A DNA stretch of 64,000 bases. It comes from Mesorhizobium metallidurans STM 2683 (GTDB taxonomy: Bacteria > Pseudomonadota > Alphaproteobacteria > Rhizobiales > Rhizobiaceae). The stretch lies in assembly GCF_000350085.1 (NCBI RefSeq), contig NZ_CAUM01000146.1, forward strand, positions 80,810 through 144,809, in the 5' to 3' direction. Of this stretch, positions 8,778-18,694 are shown one piece after another. Positions within the stretch are counted from its first letter, which is position 1. Every line of letters starts with the position of its first letter. A model generated the notes under the pieces. The model searched no databases. It had not been told where the DNA came from and was given only the letters and a program-made list of their open reading frames with translations. The position numbers and the translations under genes are program-made.

Positions 8778-8979
8778 AGTAATGAGATTGCTGTCACAAC
8801 GGGGCTTGAGCGAATTCAGATCCTCTGGGGATTTCGAGGAACGGGATTTCTCCCTCAAGTTACGCACGACTATCAATGCCGGCCCTTAACAAATCCTTAC
8901 CGGCGCGCCGGAAAATTTACCAATGTGTACCACTCATGAAATCTAGGTAAATTCGAGCGAGATAACTCGTTAACCATGT

Positions 8980-10956
8980 TCAGTCGGCCAGCTCCGGCAG
9001 GTCGCGGAACAGTTCGAGCGCCTCGGGATTGGCCAGCGCCTCCTTGTTCTTGATGGTCCGACCGTGCACCATATCGCGCACCGCGAGCTCGGTGATCTTG
9101 CCCGACTTGGTGCGTGGAATATCGCTGACGGCGACGATTTTGGCTGGCACGTGACGGGGACTGGCACCGGAGCGGATTTTCGCGCGGATGCGTTTTTCCA
9201 GTTCGGCGTCAAGCTCGACGCCCGCGGCCAGCCGCACGAACAGCACGACGCGCACGTCATTGTCGAAATCCTGGCCGATGCACAGCGCCTCCAAGATTTC
9301 CGGCATCTGCTCCACCTGGTTGTAGATCTCCGCCGTGCCGATCCTCACACCACCCGGATTGAGCGTCGCGTCGGAGCGGCCATGGATGATCAGTCCGCCA
9401 TGCGAGGTCCATTCGGCGAAGTCGCCATGGCACCAGACATTGTCGAAGCGCTCGAAATAGGCCGCGTGGTATTTTTTGCCATCGGGATCGTTCCAGAAGC
9501 CGATCGGCATCGCCGGAAACGCCTTCGTGCAGACGAGTTCACCCTTCTCCTGGCGGAGCGGGTGACCGTCGTCGTCCCAGACGTCGACGGCGAGGCCGAG
9601 ACCGGGTCCCTGGATCTCGCCGGTCCAGACCGGCTGCGTCGGCACGCCGAGCACGAAGCAGGAGACGATGTCGGTGCCGCCGGAGATCGAAGCGAGGTGC
9701 ACGTCCTTCTTGATACCGTCATAGACGAAGCGGAAATCCTCCGGCGACAGCGGCGAGCCGGTGGAGGAGACCGTGCGCACGGTGGAAAGATCGTGCGTGT
9801 TGATCGGCTTGAGGCCGGCCTTGCGCACGGAATCGATGAATTTGGCCGAGGTGCCGAAATAAGTCATCTTCTCGGCATCGGCGAAATCGAACAGTGCGTT
9901 GCCGTCGGGGTAGAAGGGCGAGCCGTCATAGAGCAGCAGCGTCGCGCCCGACGCCAGGCCTGATACCAGCCAGTTCCACATCATCCAGCCGCATGTGGTG
10001 AAGTAGAAGAAGCGGTCGCCATCGAGCAAACCGGCGTGAAGCCGTTCTTCCTTGACGTGCTGGATCAGCGTTCCGCCAGCCGAATGGACAATGCATTTGG
10101 GAATGCCGGTCGTGCCCGAGGAAAACAGAATGTAGAGCGGGTGCGCGAACGGCAGCCGTTCGAAGGCGACGGGCTTGGCGGCAAACGGAGAAAGCGCCTC
10201 TTCCAGCGCCGCTGCCTTATCGATTGTCACTGCCACGTCGGCCGAGGTGCCGAGATAGTCGACGATGAGGATCTTGCGGACGGTGGGAAGCTTTGTCGCC
10301 ACGGTGGCGACCTTGTCGGCGACCTCGATCGCCTTGCCATTGTACCAATAGCCGTCCGGGGCGATGAAGACGACGGGCGCGATCTGGCCGAACCGGTCCA
10401 GCACGCCCTGCTCGCCGAAATCGGGAGAGCAGGACGACCAGACGGCACCGATAGAGGCGGCCGCCAGCATGGCGGCGACGGTCTCCGGCATGTTGGGCAT
10501 CATGGCGGCGATCCGGTCGCCCTCTTTCACCCCAAGCGACAGGAAAAGCTGCTGCAGGCGCGAGGTCAGCGCGTGGAGCTCATTCCAGGACAGTCGCCGC
10601 TCGACCTTGTCCTCGCCGCGAAAGACGATGGCCGTTCCAGAGCCGGTCTTCTTGAGGAGGTTCTCGGCGAAGTTCAGCTTCGCGTCGGGGAAGAAGGCGG
10701 CGCCGGGCATCTTTTCGCCATCGACAAGGACGCGTTCACCGACGCCCTCGCCGGTCCCCTTGTCGCCCAGGATCCCACAAAAATCCCAGACCAAGTCCCA
10801 GAACGCCCCGCGATCGTCGACCGACCAGCGATGGAGGTCGGCATACGAGGAAAACATGCCGCCGGTTTTCGCCTCGGCGGCCTTCATGAAGGCAGTCATC
10901 GGGGCGGAGTCGATCTGGTCTTGCGTCGGGGTCCAGAGTGGTGTTTCGGCGGCCAT
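8980..10956 (-). CDS. acsA2: Acetoacetyl-CoA synthetase
   Basis: A 658-residue adenylate-forming enzyme of the usual length for acetoacetate-CoA ligase. It makes acetoacetyl-CoA from acetoacetate, ATP and CoA, feeding ketone bodies and the PHB cycle into central metabolism. Visible motifs are the AMP-binding loop YILFSSGTTGIPKCIVHSAGG, the SISGGTDIVSCFVLG segment and the C-terminal PRTKSGKITE with the catalytic lysine. The start at 10956 follows a strong GGAGGA; an upstream ATG at 11052 would add 32 residues of unlikely sequence. It stands alone and diverges from the AsmA-like gene. Confidence 0.92.
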   Translation of the reverse strand: MAAETPLWTPTQDQIDSAPMTAFMKAAEAKTGGMFSSYADLHRWSVDDRGAFWDLVWDFCGILGDKGTGEGVGERVLVDGEKMPGAAFFPDAKLNFAENLLKKTGSGTAIVFRGEDKVERRLSWNELHALTSRLQQLFLSLGVKEGDRIAAMMPNMPETVAAMLAAASIGAVWSSCSPDFGEQGVLDRFGQIAPVVFIAPDGYWYNGKAIEVADKVATVATKLPTVRKILIVDYLGTSADVAVTIDKAAALEEALSPFAAKPVAFERLPFAHPLYILFSSGTTGIPKCIVHSAGGTLIQHVKEERLHAGLLDGDRFFYFTTCGWMMWNWLVSGLASGATLLLYDGSPFYPDGNALFDFADAEKMTYFGTSAKFIDSVRKAGLKPINTHDLSTVRTVSSTGSPLSPEDFRFVYDGIKKDVHLASISGGTDIVSCFVLGVPTQPVWTGEIQGPGLGLAVDVWDDDGHPLRQEKGELVCTKAFPAMPIGFWNDPDGKKYHAAYFERFDNVWCHGDFAEWTSHGGLIIHGRSDATLNPGGVRIGTAEIYNQVEQMPEILEALCIGQDFDNDVRVVLFVRLAAGVELDAELEKRIRAKIRSGASPRHVPAKIVAVSDIPRTKSGKITELAVRDMVHGRTIKNKEALANPEALELFRDLPELAD

Positions 10957-11155
10957 GATCGTTCCTCCACGGTCACCGTCGCTTATGCATATCGCAGCGC
11001 AGCAGAGCAAGATTTTGTTAAGCCGGCCGCGATGGATGTGCGCAAATGCCATCGCCGGGCCATAAAGACTTGAAATGCGTCAGCCCTAAGTCGTAGTGAC
11101 GACTGGGGTTACACCCATCGAGCGATTTTGTCGGAATGGAAGCAACCGGGGCGAT

Positions 11156-13006
11156 ATGGCATCACCTTTGATCCGGCGCGGAATATGGGTGATCGGCGTT
11201 GCCGTCCTCGTCATCGCGCTGGTCGTCGCCGCCCTGCCGCTCGTCGCCTCGACCCGCATCGTGCGCGACCGCATCGCCTGGGAAATGAGCGCGTGGAGCG
11301 GTTTCAGGGTCACCATCGACGGCGCACCGCGGATCGAAGTCTGGCCGAATTTCCGCGCCATCCTGTCCGATGTGACGCTCTCACAGTGGACGGAAACCGA
11401 CGCGCCGCCGGTGATCGAAGCCGAACGGGTCGAGGTCGATCTCTCCGCCATGGCGGCGCTGCGTGGCGACGTGGTGTTTTCGACGGCGCGGCTGGTGCGG
11501 CCGACGATCCGGGTTCAGCGCGCCGCAAATGGGCTTTTTCTGCCCGCCATACCCTCGGGCGGGCGCATAACGCGCTCCATCGACACGGCTCGCGCCGTGA
11601 TCAGCGCCGATCCGGCGAAGCCCGATCTGAGCAAGCTGCCGACGGATCCGTTCGGCACCGTGGAATTCAGGGACGGCCGCATGGTGACCTCGGTCGGCGG
11701 CAAGGACACCGAGATCCTGAGCAGCCTGACCGGTCAAGCGAACTGGGCCGCGATGAACAGCAATGCGACGCTGTCGGCGACCGGGATCTGGCGCGGCGAA
11801 AGTATCGCCATCGATGCCGCATCGCCGAACCCGCTGGTGCTGTTTGCGGGGGGCGCGGCGCCGATCACGCTTTCGTTCAAGGCGGCCCCTGCCAGTTTTT
11901 CCTTCGACGGCGTGGCCAGCATGTTCGAAAATGCCTTTTTCGACGGCCAGGCGAAATTTGCCGCGCCTTCGCTCAGGCGGGTGCTCGAATGGTCGCAGGC
12001 CGGCATCGCGCCGGGTGCGGCAATCGGCTCGATTTCCGTTTCGAGCAAGGTCACGGCAACCGCCGGCCGCGTCAAACTGGAAAACACCGCGCTTGCGCTC
12101 GACAACAATCCGGGAATGGGCGCCCTGGACCTCTCCTTCGGCGAGGCGCGGCCGGTGATCGCCGGGACGCTTGCCTTCGACACGCTTGATCTGTGGTCGT
12201 TTCTCTCCGCCTTCACCCCCTTGACGCCCACTGGCGGAACCGGCCCCGCCGAAATCGACACGAGCTTCGCCGACCGGGTCAATCTCGATCTCAGGCTGTC
12301 GGCCGCCCACGCCACCGCGGGCGCCATCCAGCTTGCCGATGTCGCCGCCACCGCCCAGGTCAAGAACGGTCTTGCCGTCTTCGACATTTCCGATGCATCG
12401 GCCTTTGGCGGCAACATCCAGAGCAGTCTTCGTTTCGATCGCAAGCCGGAAGGGACGCAGGTCGAGATCAGGCTGCTTGCCTCTGATATCGACGGCGGCG
12501 CGTTCGCCACCGCGGCCGGAATGACGCGACTGGTGCCGATCGGGACGGGGACCGTCTCCGTCATCCTCAAGGGGCCAGGCAGAACCTGGGATTCCATTTT
12601 CGAGAATGCCGACGGCTCGGTCTCGGCAACATTCGGTCAGGGCGCGCTGAGCAAGCTCAATCTGCCGGCATTTCTCAAACACACCGAACAGGGCGGGTTC
12701 TTCGCGCTCGACGATGTCTCCGACGGAACGCTGCCTATCGACGGAGCCGAACTCAAGGCGAGCATTTCGAACGGCGTGGCGAAGATCGACAAGGCCGAGG
12801 CCAATTCGGCGAAATACAAGCTCTGGCTTTCCGGCATCGCAACCTATGCCGGACGCGGGTTGGCTCTCTCCGGCGGCATCATCCAGCCAGACCAGGCGAC
12901 GACGCAGACAAACGGCCAAGGCCCCAGCCAGTCGTCATTCTTCGTCGGCGGCACCTGGAGCACGCCGTTCATCTCGCCGATAAGCCGCGGCGTTTCAGGA
13001 GAATAG
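11156..13006 (+). CDS. AsmA family protein
   Basis: A 616-residue protein with an N-terminal transmembrane anchor (GIWVIGVAVLVIALVVAALPLVAS) followed by a long beta-rich, presumably periplasmic region with AsmA features such as GFRVTIDGAPRIEVWPNFRAILSDVTL and the C-terminal ANSAKYKLWLSGIATYAGRGLALSG. AsmA-like proteins are linked to phospholipid traffic and outer-membrane assembly. ATG 11156 is chosen because it puts the membrane anchor near the N-terminus; a GTG at 11096 is also in frame. It is convergent with the pot operon, with a terminator hairpin between them. Confidence 0.82.
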   Translation: MASPLIRRGIWVIGVAVLVIALVVAALPLVASTRIVRDRIAWEMSAWSGFRVTIDGAPRIEVWPNFRAILSDVTLSQWTETDAPPVIEAERVEVDLSAMAALRGDVVFSTARLVRPTIRVQRAANGLFLPAIPSGGRITRSIDTARAVISADPAKPDLSKLPTDPFGTVEFRDGRMVTSVGGKDTEILSSLTGQANWAAMNSNATLSATGIWRGESIAIDAASPNPLVLFAGGAAPITLSFKAAPASFSFDGVASMFENAFFDGQAKFAAPSLRRVLEWSQAGIAPGAAIGSISVSSKVTATAGRVKLENTALALDNNPGMGALDLSFGEARPVIAGTLAFDTLDLWSFLSAFTPLTPTGGTGPAEIDTSFADRVNLDLRLSAAHATAGAIQLADVAATAQVKNGLAVFDISDASAFGGNIQSSLRFDRKPEGTQVEIRLLASDIDGGAFATAAGMTRLVPIGTGTVSVILKGPGRTWDSIFENADGSVSATFGQGALSKLNLPAFLKHTEQGGFFALDDVSDGTLPIDGAELKASISNGVAKIDKAEANSAKYKLWLSGIATYAGRGLALSGGIIQPDQATTQTNGQGPSQSSFFVGGTWSTPFISPISRGVSGE

Positions 13007-13030
13007 GCCGCCTGAAGGTGGCGGCCCATT
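13006..13030. terminator. Hairpin between convergent asmA-like gene and potI
   Basis: GGCCGCC / GGCGGCC stem (13006-13012, 13020-13026) starting in the last base of the AsmA-like stop codon and followed by CATTTT on the plus strand. Confidence 0.55.
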
Positions 13031-13031
13031 T

Positions 13032-13850
13032 TCAGCCGCGTTGCGCGGCCTGCTCGTCAAGTTGCCGTTGCACCTCGCGGCGCTTGTTGACGACCGACGC
13101 GGCGATGACGCCGACCGCGACGACCGCGATCAAAATGGTGCAGGCGGCGTTGATCTCAGGCGTCACGCCGAGGCGGACCTGACTGTAGATCTTCATCGGC
13201 AGCGTGGTGGCGCCCGGCCCGGAGGTGAAGCTGGCGATGACGAGGTCGTCGAGCGACAATGTGAACGCCAGCATCCAGCCGGACACGATCGCCGGCATGA
13301 TGACGGGCAGCGTGATCTGGAAGAAGGTTTTTACCGGCGGCGCGCCCAGATCCATCGCGGCCTCTTCCAGCGAGCGGTCGAAGGTGACCAGGCGCGACTG
13401 CACGACAACGGCTACGAAGCACATGGTCAATGTGATGTGGGCAAGGGTAACGGTGAGAAAGCCGCGGTCGAGACCGACAGCCACGAAGAGCAGCAGCAGC
13501 GACAGGCCGGTGATGACTTCCGGCATGACCAGCGGCGCAAAGACCATGCCGGAAAACAGCACCCGGCCCCTGAAACGCGTGTAGCGTGTCAGGGTGAGCG
13601 CCGCCAGCGTCCCGAGCACGGTCGCCACCGTTGCCGAAATGACGCCGACACGCACCGTCACCCAGGCAGCGTCCATCAGGCCCTGATTGTGAAACAGCGA
13701 GACGTACCATTTGGTCGAGAAGCCGCCCCAGACGGTGACCAGTTTCGACTCGTTGAACGAAAAGACGATGAGCAGGACGATCGGCAGGTAAAGAAAGGCA
13801 AAACCCAGCACGATCGAGGTGATGTTGAAGCGGCTCCAGGTGGCGTTCAT
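13032..13850 (-). CDS. potI: Putrescine ABC transporter permease PotI
   Basis: A 272-residue inner-membrane permease with about six predicted transmembrane segments. The cytoplasmic loop EEAAMDLGAPPVKTFFQITLPVIMPAIVSG is the EAA motif that contacts the ATPase. It is the second permease of the PotFGHI importer; the start is 4 bases after the potH stop. The pair of dissimilar permeases plus a PotF-like binding protein and PotG-like ATPase in the same order supports polyamine rather than iron or phosphonate uptake. Confidence 0.93.
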   Translation of the reverse strand: MNATWSRFNITSIVLGFAFLYLPIVLLIVFSFNESKLVTVWGGFSTKWYVSLFHNQGLMDAAWVTVRVGVISATVATVLGTLAALTLTRYTRFRGRVLFSGMVFAPLVMPEVITGLSLLLLFVAVGLDRGFLTVTLAHITLTMCFVAVVVQSRLVTFDRSLEEAAMDLGAPPVKTFFQITLPVIMPAIVSGWMLAFTLSLDDLVIASFTSGPGATTLPMKIYSQVRLGVTPEINAACTILIAVVAVGVIAASVVNKRREVQRQLDEQAAQRG

Positions 13851-13854
13851 GGGT

Positions 13855-14826
13855 TTACCGATCCTGTTCCTGGGCGCGCGCCTGGGCCCGCTGGAAGAGC
13901 ATGATCGGCACGATCAGCAGCAACAGCAGGATGACGGCGACGGCCGACGACACCGGCCAGTCGCGATTGGCGAAGAACTCGTTCCACAGCGTCTTGCCGA
14001 TCATCAGCGTCTGCGATCCGCCGAGCAGGTCGGGGATGACGAACTCGCCGACGGCGGGAATGAACACCAGAAGGCAACCGGCGATGACGCCTGGCAGCGA
14101 CAGCGGGAAAGTGATCTTCCAGAAGGCGCTGGTCGGCGGGCAGCCGAGATCCTTGGCCGCCTCGATCAGCGAATGATCCATTTTCTCAAGGGCGGAATAG
14201 AGCGGTAGCACCATGAACGGCAGGTAGGAATAGACGATGCCGATGAAGATCGCCGTGTAGGTGTTGAGGATGATCAGCGGCTGGCTGATGATGCCGGTGG
14301 ACAGCAGCAACTGGTTGAGCAGCCCCTCGGGCTTGAGGATACCGATCCAGGCGTAGACCCGGATCAGGAACGAGGTCCAGAACGGCAGGATCACCAGCAT
14401 CAGCAGCGTCGGGCGGATCGCCGCCGGCGCACGCGCCATGCCATAGGCGATGGGATAGCCGACCAGCAAGGTCAGCAGCGTCGAGATGGCGGCAATGATG
14501 ACGCTCGATACATAGGCGTTGACGTAGAGCGCGTCCTGCGTCAACCAGGCGTAATTGTCGAAATTGAGCTCGCCAAATCCAGCGAAGAACCCGGAGATGC
14601 CGTCCCTGAAATCGAGCACGGGCGTGTAGGGCGGCATGGCAATCGCCGTCTGCGACAGCGAAATCTTGAAGACGATGATGAAGGGGACGAGGAAAAAGAA
14701 CAGCAGCCAGAGATAGGGGATGATGATGACCAGGCGGCCAACGAAGGCCTCCCCCAGCCTCGCCGGAACGGATTTGCCGTCATTGGCTGCCGGAGAGGCC
14801 GATACGGCGGTTACGGCGTTCGACAT
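13855..14826 (-). CDS. potH: Putrescine ABC transporter permease PotH
   Basis: A 323-residue permease with a cytoplasmic N-terminal extension, then LVIIIPYLWLLFFFLVPFIIVFKISLS as first membrane helix. The EAA loop reads LIEAAKDLGCPPTSAFWKITFPLSLPGVIAG. It lies between potG and potI in a compact operon (9 bases after potG). Length and motifs match PotH. Confidence 0.93.
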   Translation of the reverse strand: MSNAVTAVSASPAANDGKSVPARLGEAFVGRLVIIIPYLWLLFFFLVPFIIVFKISLSQTAIAMPPYTPVLDFRDGISGFFAGFGELNFDNYAWLTQDALYVNAYVSSVIIAAISTLLTLLVGYPIAYGMARAPAAIRPTLLMLVILPFWTSFLIRVYAWIGILKPEGLLNQLLLSTGIISQPLIILNTYTAIFIGIVYSYLPFMVLPLYSALEKMDHSLIEAAKDLGCPPTSAFWKITFPLSLPGVIAGCLLVFIPAVGEFVIPDLLGGSQTLMIGKTLWNEFFANRDWPVSSAVAVILLLLLIVPIMLFQRAQARAQEQDR

Positions 14827-14835
14827 GACCGCCCC

Positions 14836-15975
14836 CTACCGTGTCAGAACGACGCCGGCATCCGGCCGGAATGAAACCCAGGCCCGGTCGTTCCAGGTCA
14901 GTGGATCCTCGGTGATGCGGGCCGCGTTCATCGCGCTCGCGCGCACCACATGGCCGTCGTCGAGCTTGATGTGATAGACAGTCATGTCGCCGAGATAGGC
15001 GATGTCGTAGACCTCGCCCTCGATGGCGTTGACGGCATCGGCCGGCTTCTTCGACGATACCTTGATCTTCTCCGGCCTGATGGCGAAGGCGACAGTGGCG
15101 CCAGCGGCGGCATCGCCGGCGTTCTCGGTGCGGATGGTAATGCCGTTGCCGGCATCGATGCTTGCGGCACCCGCCTCGCCACGCGCGACCTTGCCTTCGA
15201 ACATGTTGACGTTGCCGACAAAGCCGGCGACGAAACGGGAGCCAGGCGCCTCGTAGACTTCCGCCGGCGTCGCCACCTGCATCACCTCGCCCTTGTCCAT
15301 GATGGCGATGCGGTCGGCCATGGTCATTGCCTCTTCCTGGTCGTGGGTGACGACGACGAAGGTCAAGCCAAGTTCCTGCTGCAGGTCCATCAGTTCGAAC
15401 TGCGTCTCCTCGCGCAGCTTCTTGTCCAGCGCGCCAAGCGGCTCGTCGAGCAGCAGAACCTTCGGCCGCTTGGCGACCGAGCGGGCAAGCGCGACGCGCT
15501 GGCGCTGGCCGCCGGACAGTTGGTGCGGCTTGCGCTTGGCGAACTGCTCGAGCTTGACCAGCTTCAGCATCTCGGCGACGCGCTTTTCGATATCGGACTT
15601 GGCCATGCCGTCCTGCTTGAGGCCGAAGGCAATGTTGTTCTCGACAGTCATGTGCGGGAACAGGGCGTAGGACTGGAACATCATGTTGACCGGCCGCCGG
15701 TAGGGTGGGATGCCACGCAAATCCTGGCCATCGAGCAGGATACGGCCTGCGGACGGCTCCTCGAAACCGGCGAGCATTCTGAGCAAGGTCGACTTGCCGC
15801 AACCGGACGCGCCGAGCAGGGCGAAGAACTCGCGCTCGAAGATGGTCAGCGACAGATTGTTGACGGCGGTGAAGTCACCGAACCTCTTGGTGACGTTTTC
15901 GAATTGGATGTAGGGCTTGGCGTTGGGGTCGTTCCAGGGCGCGAAATCCCTGCGGATACTGCCAAGCGATTTCAT
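14836..15975 (-). CDS. potG: Putrescine ABC transporter ATP-binding protein PotG
   Basis: A 379-residue ATPase. Walker A is GASGCGKST, the signature is LSGGQRQRVALARS, Walker B is VLLLDEPLGALD, and the switch histidine lies in VVVTHDQEEAM. A C-terminal TOBE-type region (from about residue 290) is present, as usual for polyamine and spermidine importers. It is followed closely by potH and potI. A hairpin in the 74-base gap after potF may separate expression of the binding protein from the rest. Confidence 0.94.
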   Translation of the reverse strand: MKSLGSIRRDFAPWNDPNAKPYIQFENVTKRFGDFTAVNNLSLTIFEREFFALLGASGCGKSTLLRMLAGFEEPSAGRILLDGQDLRGIPPYRRPVNMMFQSYALFPHMTVENNIAFGLKQDGMAKSDIEKRVAEMLKLVKLEQFAKRKPHQLSGGQRQRVALARSVAKRPKVLLLDEPLGALDKKLREETQFELMDLQQELGLTFVVVTHDQEEAMTMADRIAIMDKGEVMQVATPAEVYEAPGSRFVAGFVGNVNMFEGKVARGEAGAASIDAGNGITIRTENAGDAAAGATVAFAIRPEKIKVSSKKPADAVNAIEGEVYDIAYLGDMTVYHIKLDDGHVVRASAMNAARITEDPLTWNDRAWVSFRPDAGVVLTR

Positions 15976-16014
15976 GTCCCACTCCGTCTCTTATCTTGCC
16001 CCTGAAGAATTCGA

Positions 16015-16036
16015 CCCCGGCAGCCAGCCGCCGGGG
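16015..16036 (-). promoter_or_regulatory. Intercistronic hairpin between potF and potG
   Basis: CCCCGGC / GCCGGGG (16015-16021, 16030-16036) with an 8-base loop and no T tract, in the 74-base gap after potF. It could stabilise the 3' end of a potF message and raise binding-protein level; this is inference. Confidence 0.4.
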
Positions 16037-16049
16037 CCGCGTCAGATTA

Positions 16050-17150
16050 CTATTGTCCCGTAATGACCTTGGTCCACGACCTGGTGACGAGACGTTGCGT
16101 CTTGGGATCGTATGGACCCACGGTGAACAGTTTGGCCAGCACCGCATCGGTTGGATAAACGCCCGGGTCATCAAGGATTTCCTTGCTGACGAGCGGCTGC
16201 GAGGCCTTGTTGCCATTGGCGTAGAAAACGTAGTTGGTGGATTTGGCGATCACTTCGGGTTTCATCATGTAGTTGATGAATTCGTGCGCCTCGGCGACAT
16301 GCGGCGCATCGGCCGGGATCGCCATCTGATCGAACCACATCTCCGCGCCTTCCTTGGGGATGGCGTAGGCGATTTCGACCCCCTTGTTCGCTTCCGTCGC
16401 ACGATCGCGGGCCTGGAAGAGGTCGCCGGAAAACCCGACCGCCACACAGATGTCGCCATTGGCGAGCGCGTTGATGTAGTCCGACGAGTGGAATTTGCGG
16501 ATCGACGGCCGAATGCTCAGCAACAGGTCCGTGGCCTTGGCAATGTCATCGGGAGAGGTCGAGTCGGGCTTGAGACCAAGATAATTCAGCGCGGTCGGAA
16601 CAATGTCCGTCGGCGAATCCAGGAAGTACACGCCGCAACCCGCGAGCTTGGCGATATTCTCCGGCTTCAAAACCGCGTCCCAACTATCGATCGTATCGAT
16701 ACCAAGGGCTTCCTTCACCTTCTTGGTGTTGTAGCCAATGCCGGTCGTACCCCACATATAGTTGACCGAGTATTCGTTGCCGGGGTCGAACTTCGCAACC
16801 CGGTCCGCCACCTCACCCCACATATTGGAAAGGTTGGGCAGCTTCGACTTGTCCAGTTTCTGGTAAACCCCGGCCTGTATCTGACGGGCCAGGAACGGGC
16901 TTGCCGTCGGCACCACGACATCGTAGCCGCTGCCACCGGCAAGCAGCTTGGTTTCGAGAATTTCGTTGGAATCATAAGTGTCGTAGACGACCTTGATACC
17001 GGTCTCCTTGGTGAAGTCGTCAATGATCGAACTGTCGATATAGTCCGACCAGTTGAAGACGTTGACGACGCGGTCCTGGGCATGAGCGCCGGACGCGAGC
17101 AGAGCCAACAATGCCGAAGTCGCCGAAAGCCAGAGCGCTTTGCGGATCAT
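16050..17150 (-). CDS. potF: Putrescine-binding periplasmic protein PotF
   Basis: A 366-residue secreted binding protein. Signal peptide about residues 1-24 (MIRKALWLSATSALLALLASGAHA, hydrophobic core and AHA cleavage site). The mature start VVNVFNWSDYIDSSIIDDFTKETGIKV is typical of PotF/PotD. It is the first gene of the operon and has an AAGGAG ribosome site. It would capture putrescine in the periplasm for PotGHI. The glutamylpolyamine-type genes at 23.6-26.9 kb could use the imported polyamine. Confidence 0.94.
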   Translation of the reverse strand: MIRKALWLSATSALLALLASGAHAQDRVVNVFNWSDYIDSSIIDDFTKETGIKVVYDTYDSNEILETKLLAGGSGYDVVVPTASPFLARQIQAGVYQKLDKSKLPNLSNMWGEVADRVAKFDPGNEYSVNYMWGTTGIGYNTKKVKEALGIDTIDSWDAVLKPENIAKLAGCGVYFLDSPTDIVPTALNYLGLKPDSTSPDDIAKATDLLLSIRPSIRKFHSSDYINALANGDICVAVGFSGDLFQARDRATEANKGVEIAYAIPKEGAEMWFDQMAIPADAPHVAEAHEFINYMMKPEVIAKSTNYVFYANGNKASQPLVSKEILDDPGVYPTDAVLAKLFTVGPYDPKTQRLVTRSWTKVITGQ

Positions 17151-17489
17151 GCCATTCTCCTTTGGTGATTGTACCCGGCAGCGTCCGCGCGGCCGGCATT
17201 TGCTTCAGATTATTGAGCTTTCCAGGAAGCAACAAGCGCGAATTGCCGGCACCATGGCGGGGCGATGCTGGCGGAGCCCGGTGTTTCCTTTGCGGTCGGG
17301 AAGGCGCTCCGTCGTCGTCAGAAGCTTTCGCCGCTGCGCGGGCAGAAATACAACGATGCGCTCCGGTCTTGATCGGGCCGACGGAGAGACTTGGCAAGAT
17401 ACGCCTGTCTTGTTGTTGCCGTATTTGCAGCCTGCCCGCGCGGCCGCCGCGTTGTCAATGGCTCATCTCGCTTTGGCGGGTGCGCTGCA
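17151..17489. other. Gene-free stretch upstream of potF
   Basis: 339 bases between the potF start and the stop of the transporter gene, which is on the same strand. It must hold the pot promoter. I see no convincing coding frame, long hairpin or repeat in it. Confidence 0.6.
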
Positions 17490-18443
17490 TCAGTTAGGTG
17501 ATGGCATGCCAGTGACGCCTGGCCGCACGGGCCGCGCCTGACGCTTGAATTCGAGCCCGATATGGACGAGCAGCGCCGTGACCACGACAGCGCCACCGAC
17601 AATGGTGCGCGCCGATGGCACCTCGGAGTGGATGAGCCAGACCCAGATCGGTCCGAGGATCGGCTCGAATGTGCCGAGCAGGGCGGCGATTGCCGCCGGA
17701 ACGAGCCGGGCGCCGGTGGCGAAGAAGGCAAGGCCAAGACCCAGGTTGACAACGCCGAAGGCAAAGAGGAAGCCCATGTCGCGGCTGGAAACGGCAAATT
17801 CCGATGCCTGTGACGCCGCGAATGCGGCGGCGAGCATCGTGCCGAGGCAGGTCGCCGGCGTCATGCGCACATGGGCAAAGCGGCGCGTGATGACGGTGGC
17901 GATCGAAAACATGACGGCGATGAGCAGGGCCAATCCGTCGCCGATGGGCGAGACGGCGCCGTCGAGGGATTCCGACACCATGACGGCGACGCCGGCAATG
18001 ACCGCGCCAATCGCCACCCAGGTCGCCATGGCGACTCTTTCACGAAACAGCGCCCAGGCCAACAACGCCGCCAGCAGTGGCACGCCGGCCTGCATCAAGA
18101 GGATGTTGGCGACGGAAGTATAGGCAAGCGCCACGACGAAAGAGGTCGAGGCGGTGGCGAAGCAGAAGGCCACGGCAAGGCCGGGCAGGCCCATGTCGCG
18201 AAACAATTTCAGCGTGCAGCGCCAGCCGTCGCGCCAGATCATGAAGCAGACCAGGAAGGCGGCGGCCCAGACCGAGCGCCAGAACACCACGGTCCAACTG
18301 TCGCCGGCGTCGATGAAGCGGGCGATGGCGCCGCCGAAACTCCACATCAGAGCCGACAGGAACACCAGGAGGAAGCCGATGCGCTCGCCCTGCGGCGAGA
18401 CAACAGGCGAAACGGCCATCGGCGATGATGCGGTATCGGTCAT
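17490..18443 (-). CDS. DMT superfamily (EamA) transporter
   Basis: A 317-residue membrane protein with ten predicted helices in two EamA repeats (first around LLVFLSALMWSFGGAIARF, second around PIGDGLALLIAVMFSIATVITRRF). The C-terminal signature AIAALLGTFEPILGPIWVWL is typical of the family. Such proteins export metabolites or amino acids; the substrate is not readable from sequence. It is monocistronic, starting at ATG 18443. Confidence 0.88.
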   Translation of the reverse strand: MTDTASSPMAVSPVVSPQGERIGFLLVFLSALMWSFGGAIARFIDAGDSWTVVFWRSVWAAAFLVCFMIWRDGWRCTLKLFRDMGLPGLAVAFCFATASTSFVVALAYTSVANILLMQAGVPLLAALLAWALFRERVAMATWVAIGAVIAGVAVMVSESLDGAVSPIGDGLALLIAVMFSIATVITRRFAHVRMTPATCLGTMLAAAFAASQASEFAVSSRDMGFLFAFGVVNLGLGLAFFATGARLVPAAIAALLGTFEPILGPIWVWLIHSEVPSARTIVGGAVVVTALLVHIGLEFKRQARPVRPGVTGMPSPN

Positions 18444-18520
18444 GGGCGCGACTGTCGGCGATTTCTAAAGCGTGTCGGGTTTGAACGGATTCATGCGACG
18501 CGCTTTAGCTTCTTGTTTTG

Positions 18521-18567
18521 TGCATGTCGTTGTCGCAAAACCGCTGCGCACTTTTGCGCGACATGCA
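18521..18567. repeat. Interspersed palindromic repeat (copy A)
   Basis: TGCATGTCG and CGCAAAA pair with TTTTGCG and CGACATGCA around the core CCGCTGCGCAC. It is a member of a repeat family also seen at 38262, 53416, 59600 and 59912. The rest of the 18444-18694 intergenic stretch shows no gene. Confidence 0.7.
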
Positions 18568-18694
18568 CTGGGGCGGCACAATGCGCAACGGACGACAAGG
18601 ACGTGCCTCAGACGCGTAACGCAAAGGCAGCAGCCGGGCGTGATCCACCGGACGGCGACAATTGTGGCAAAGACGGCAAGGTGTCTGCGACGTC

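Noticed and set aside
16015..16036. Potential terminator between potF and potG
   Set aside because: The hairpin has no T tract on the transcribed strand and the downstream genes need to be expressed with potF; kept only as an intercistronic hairpin.
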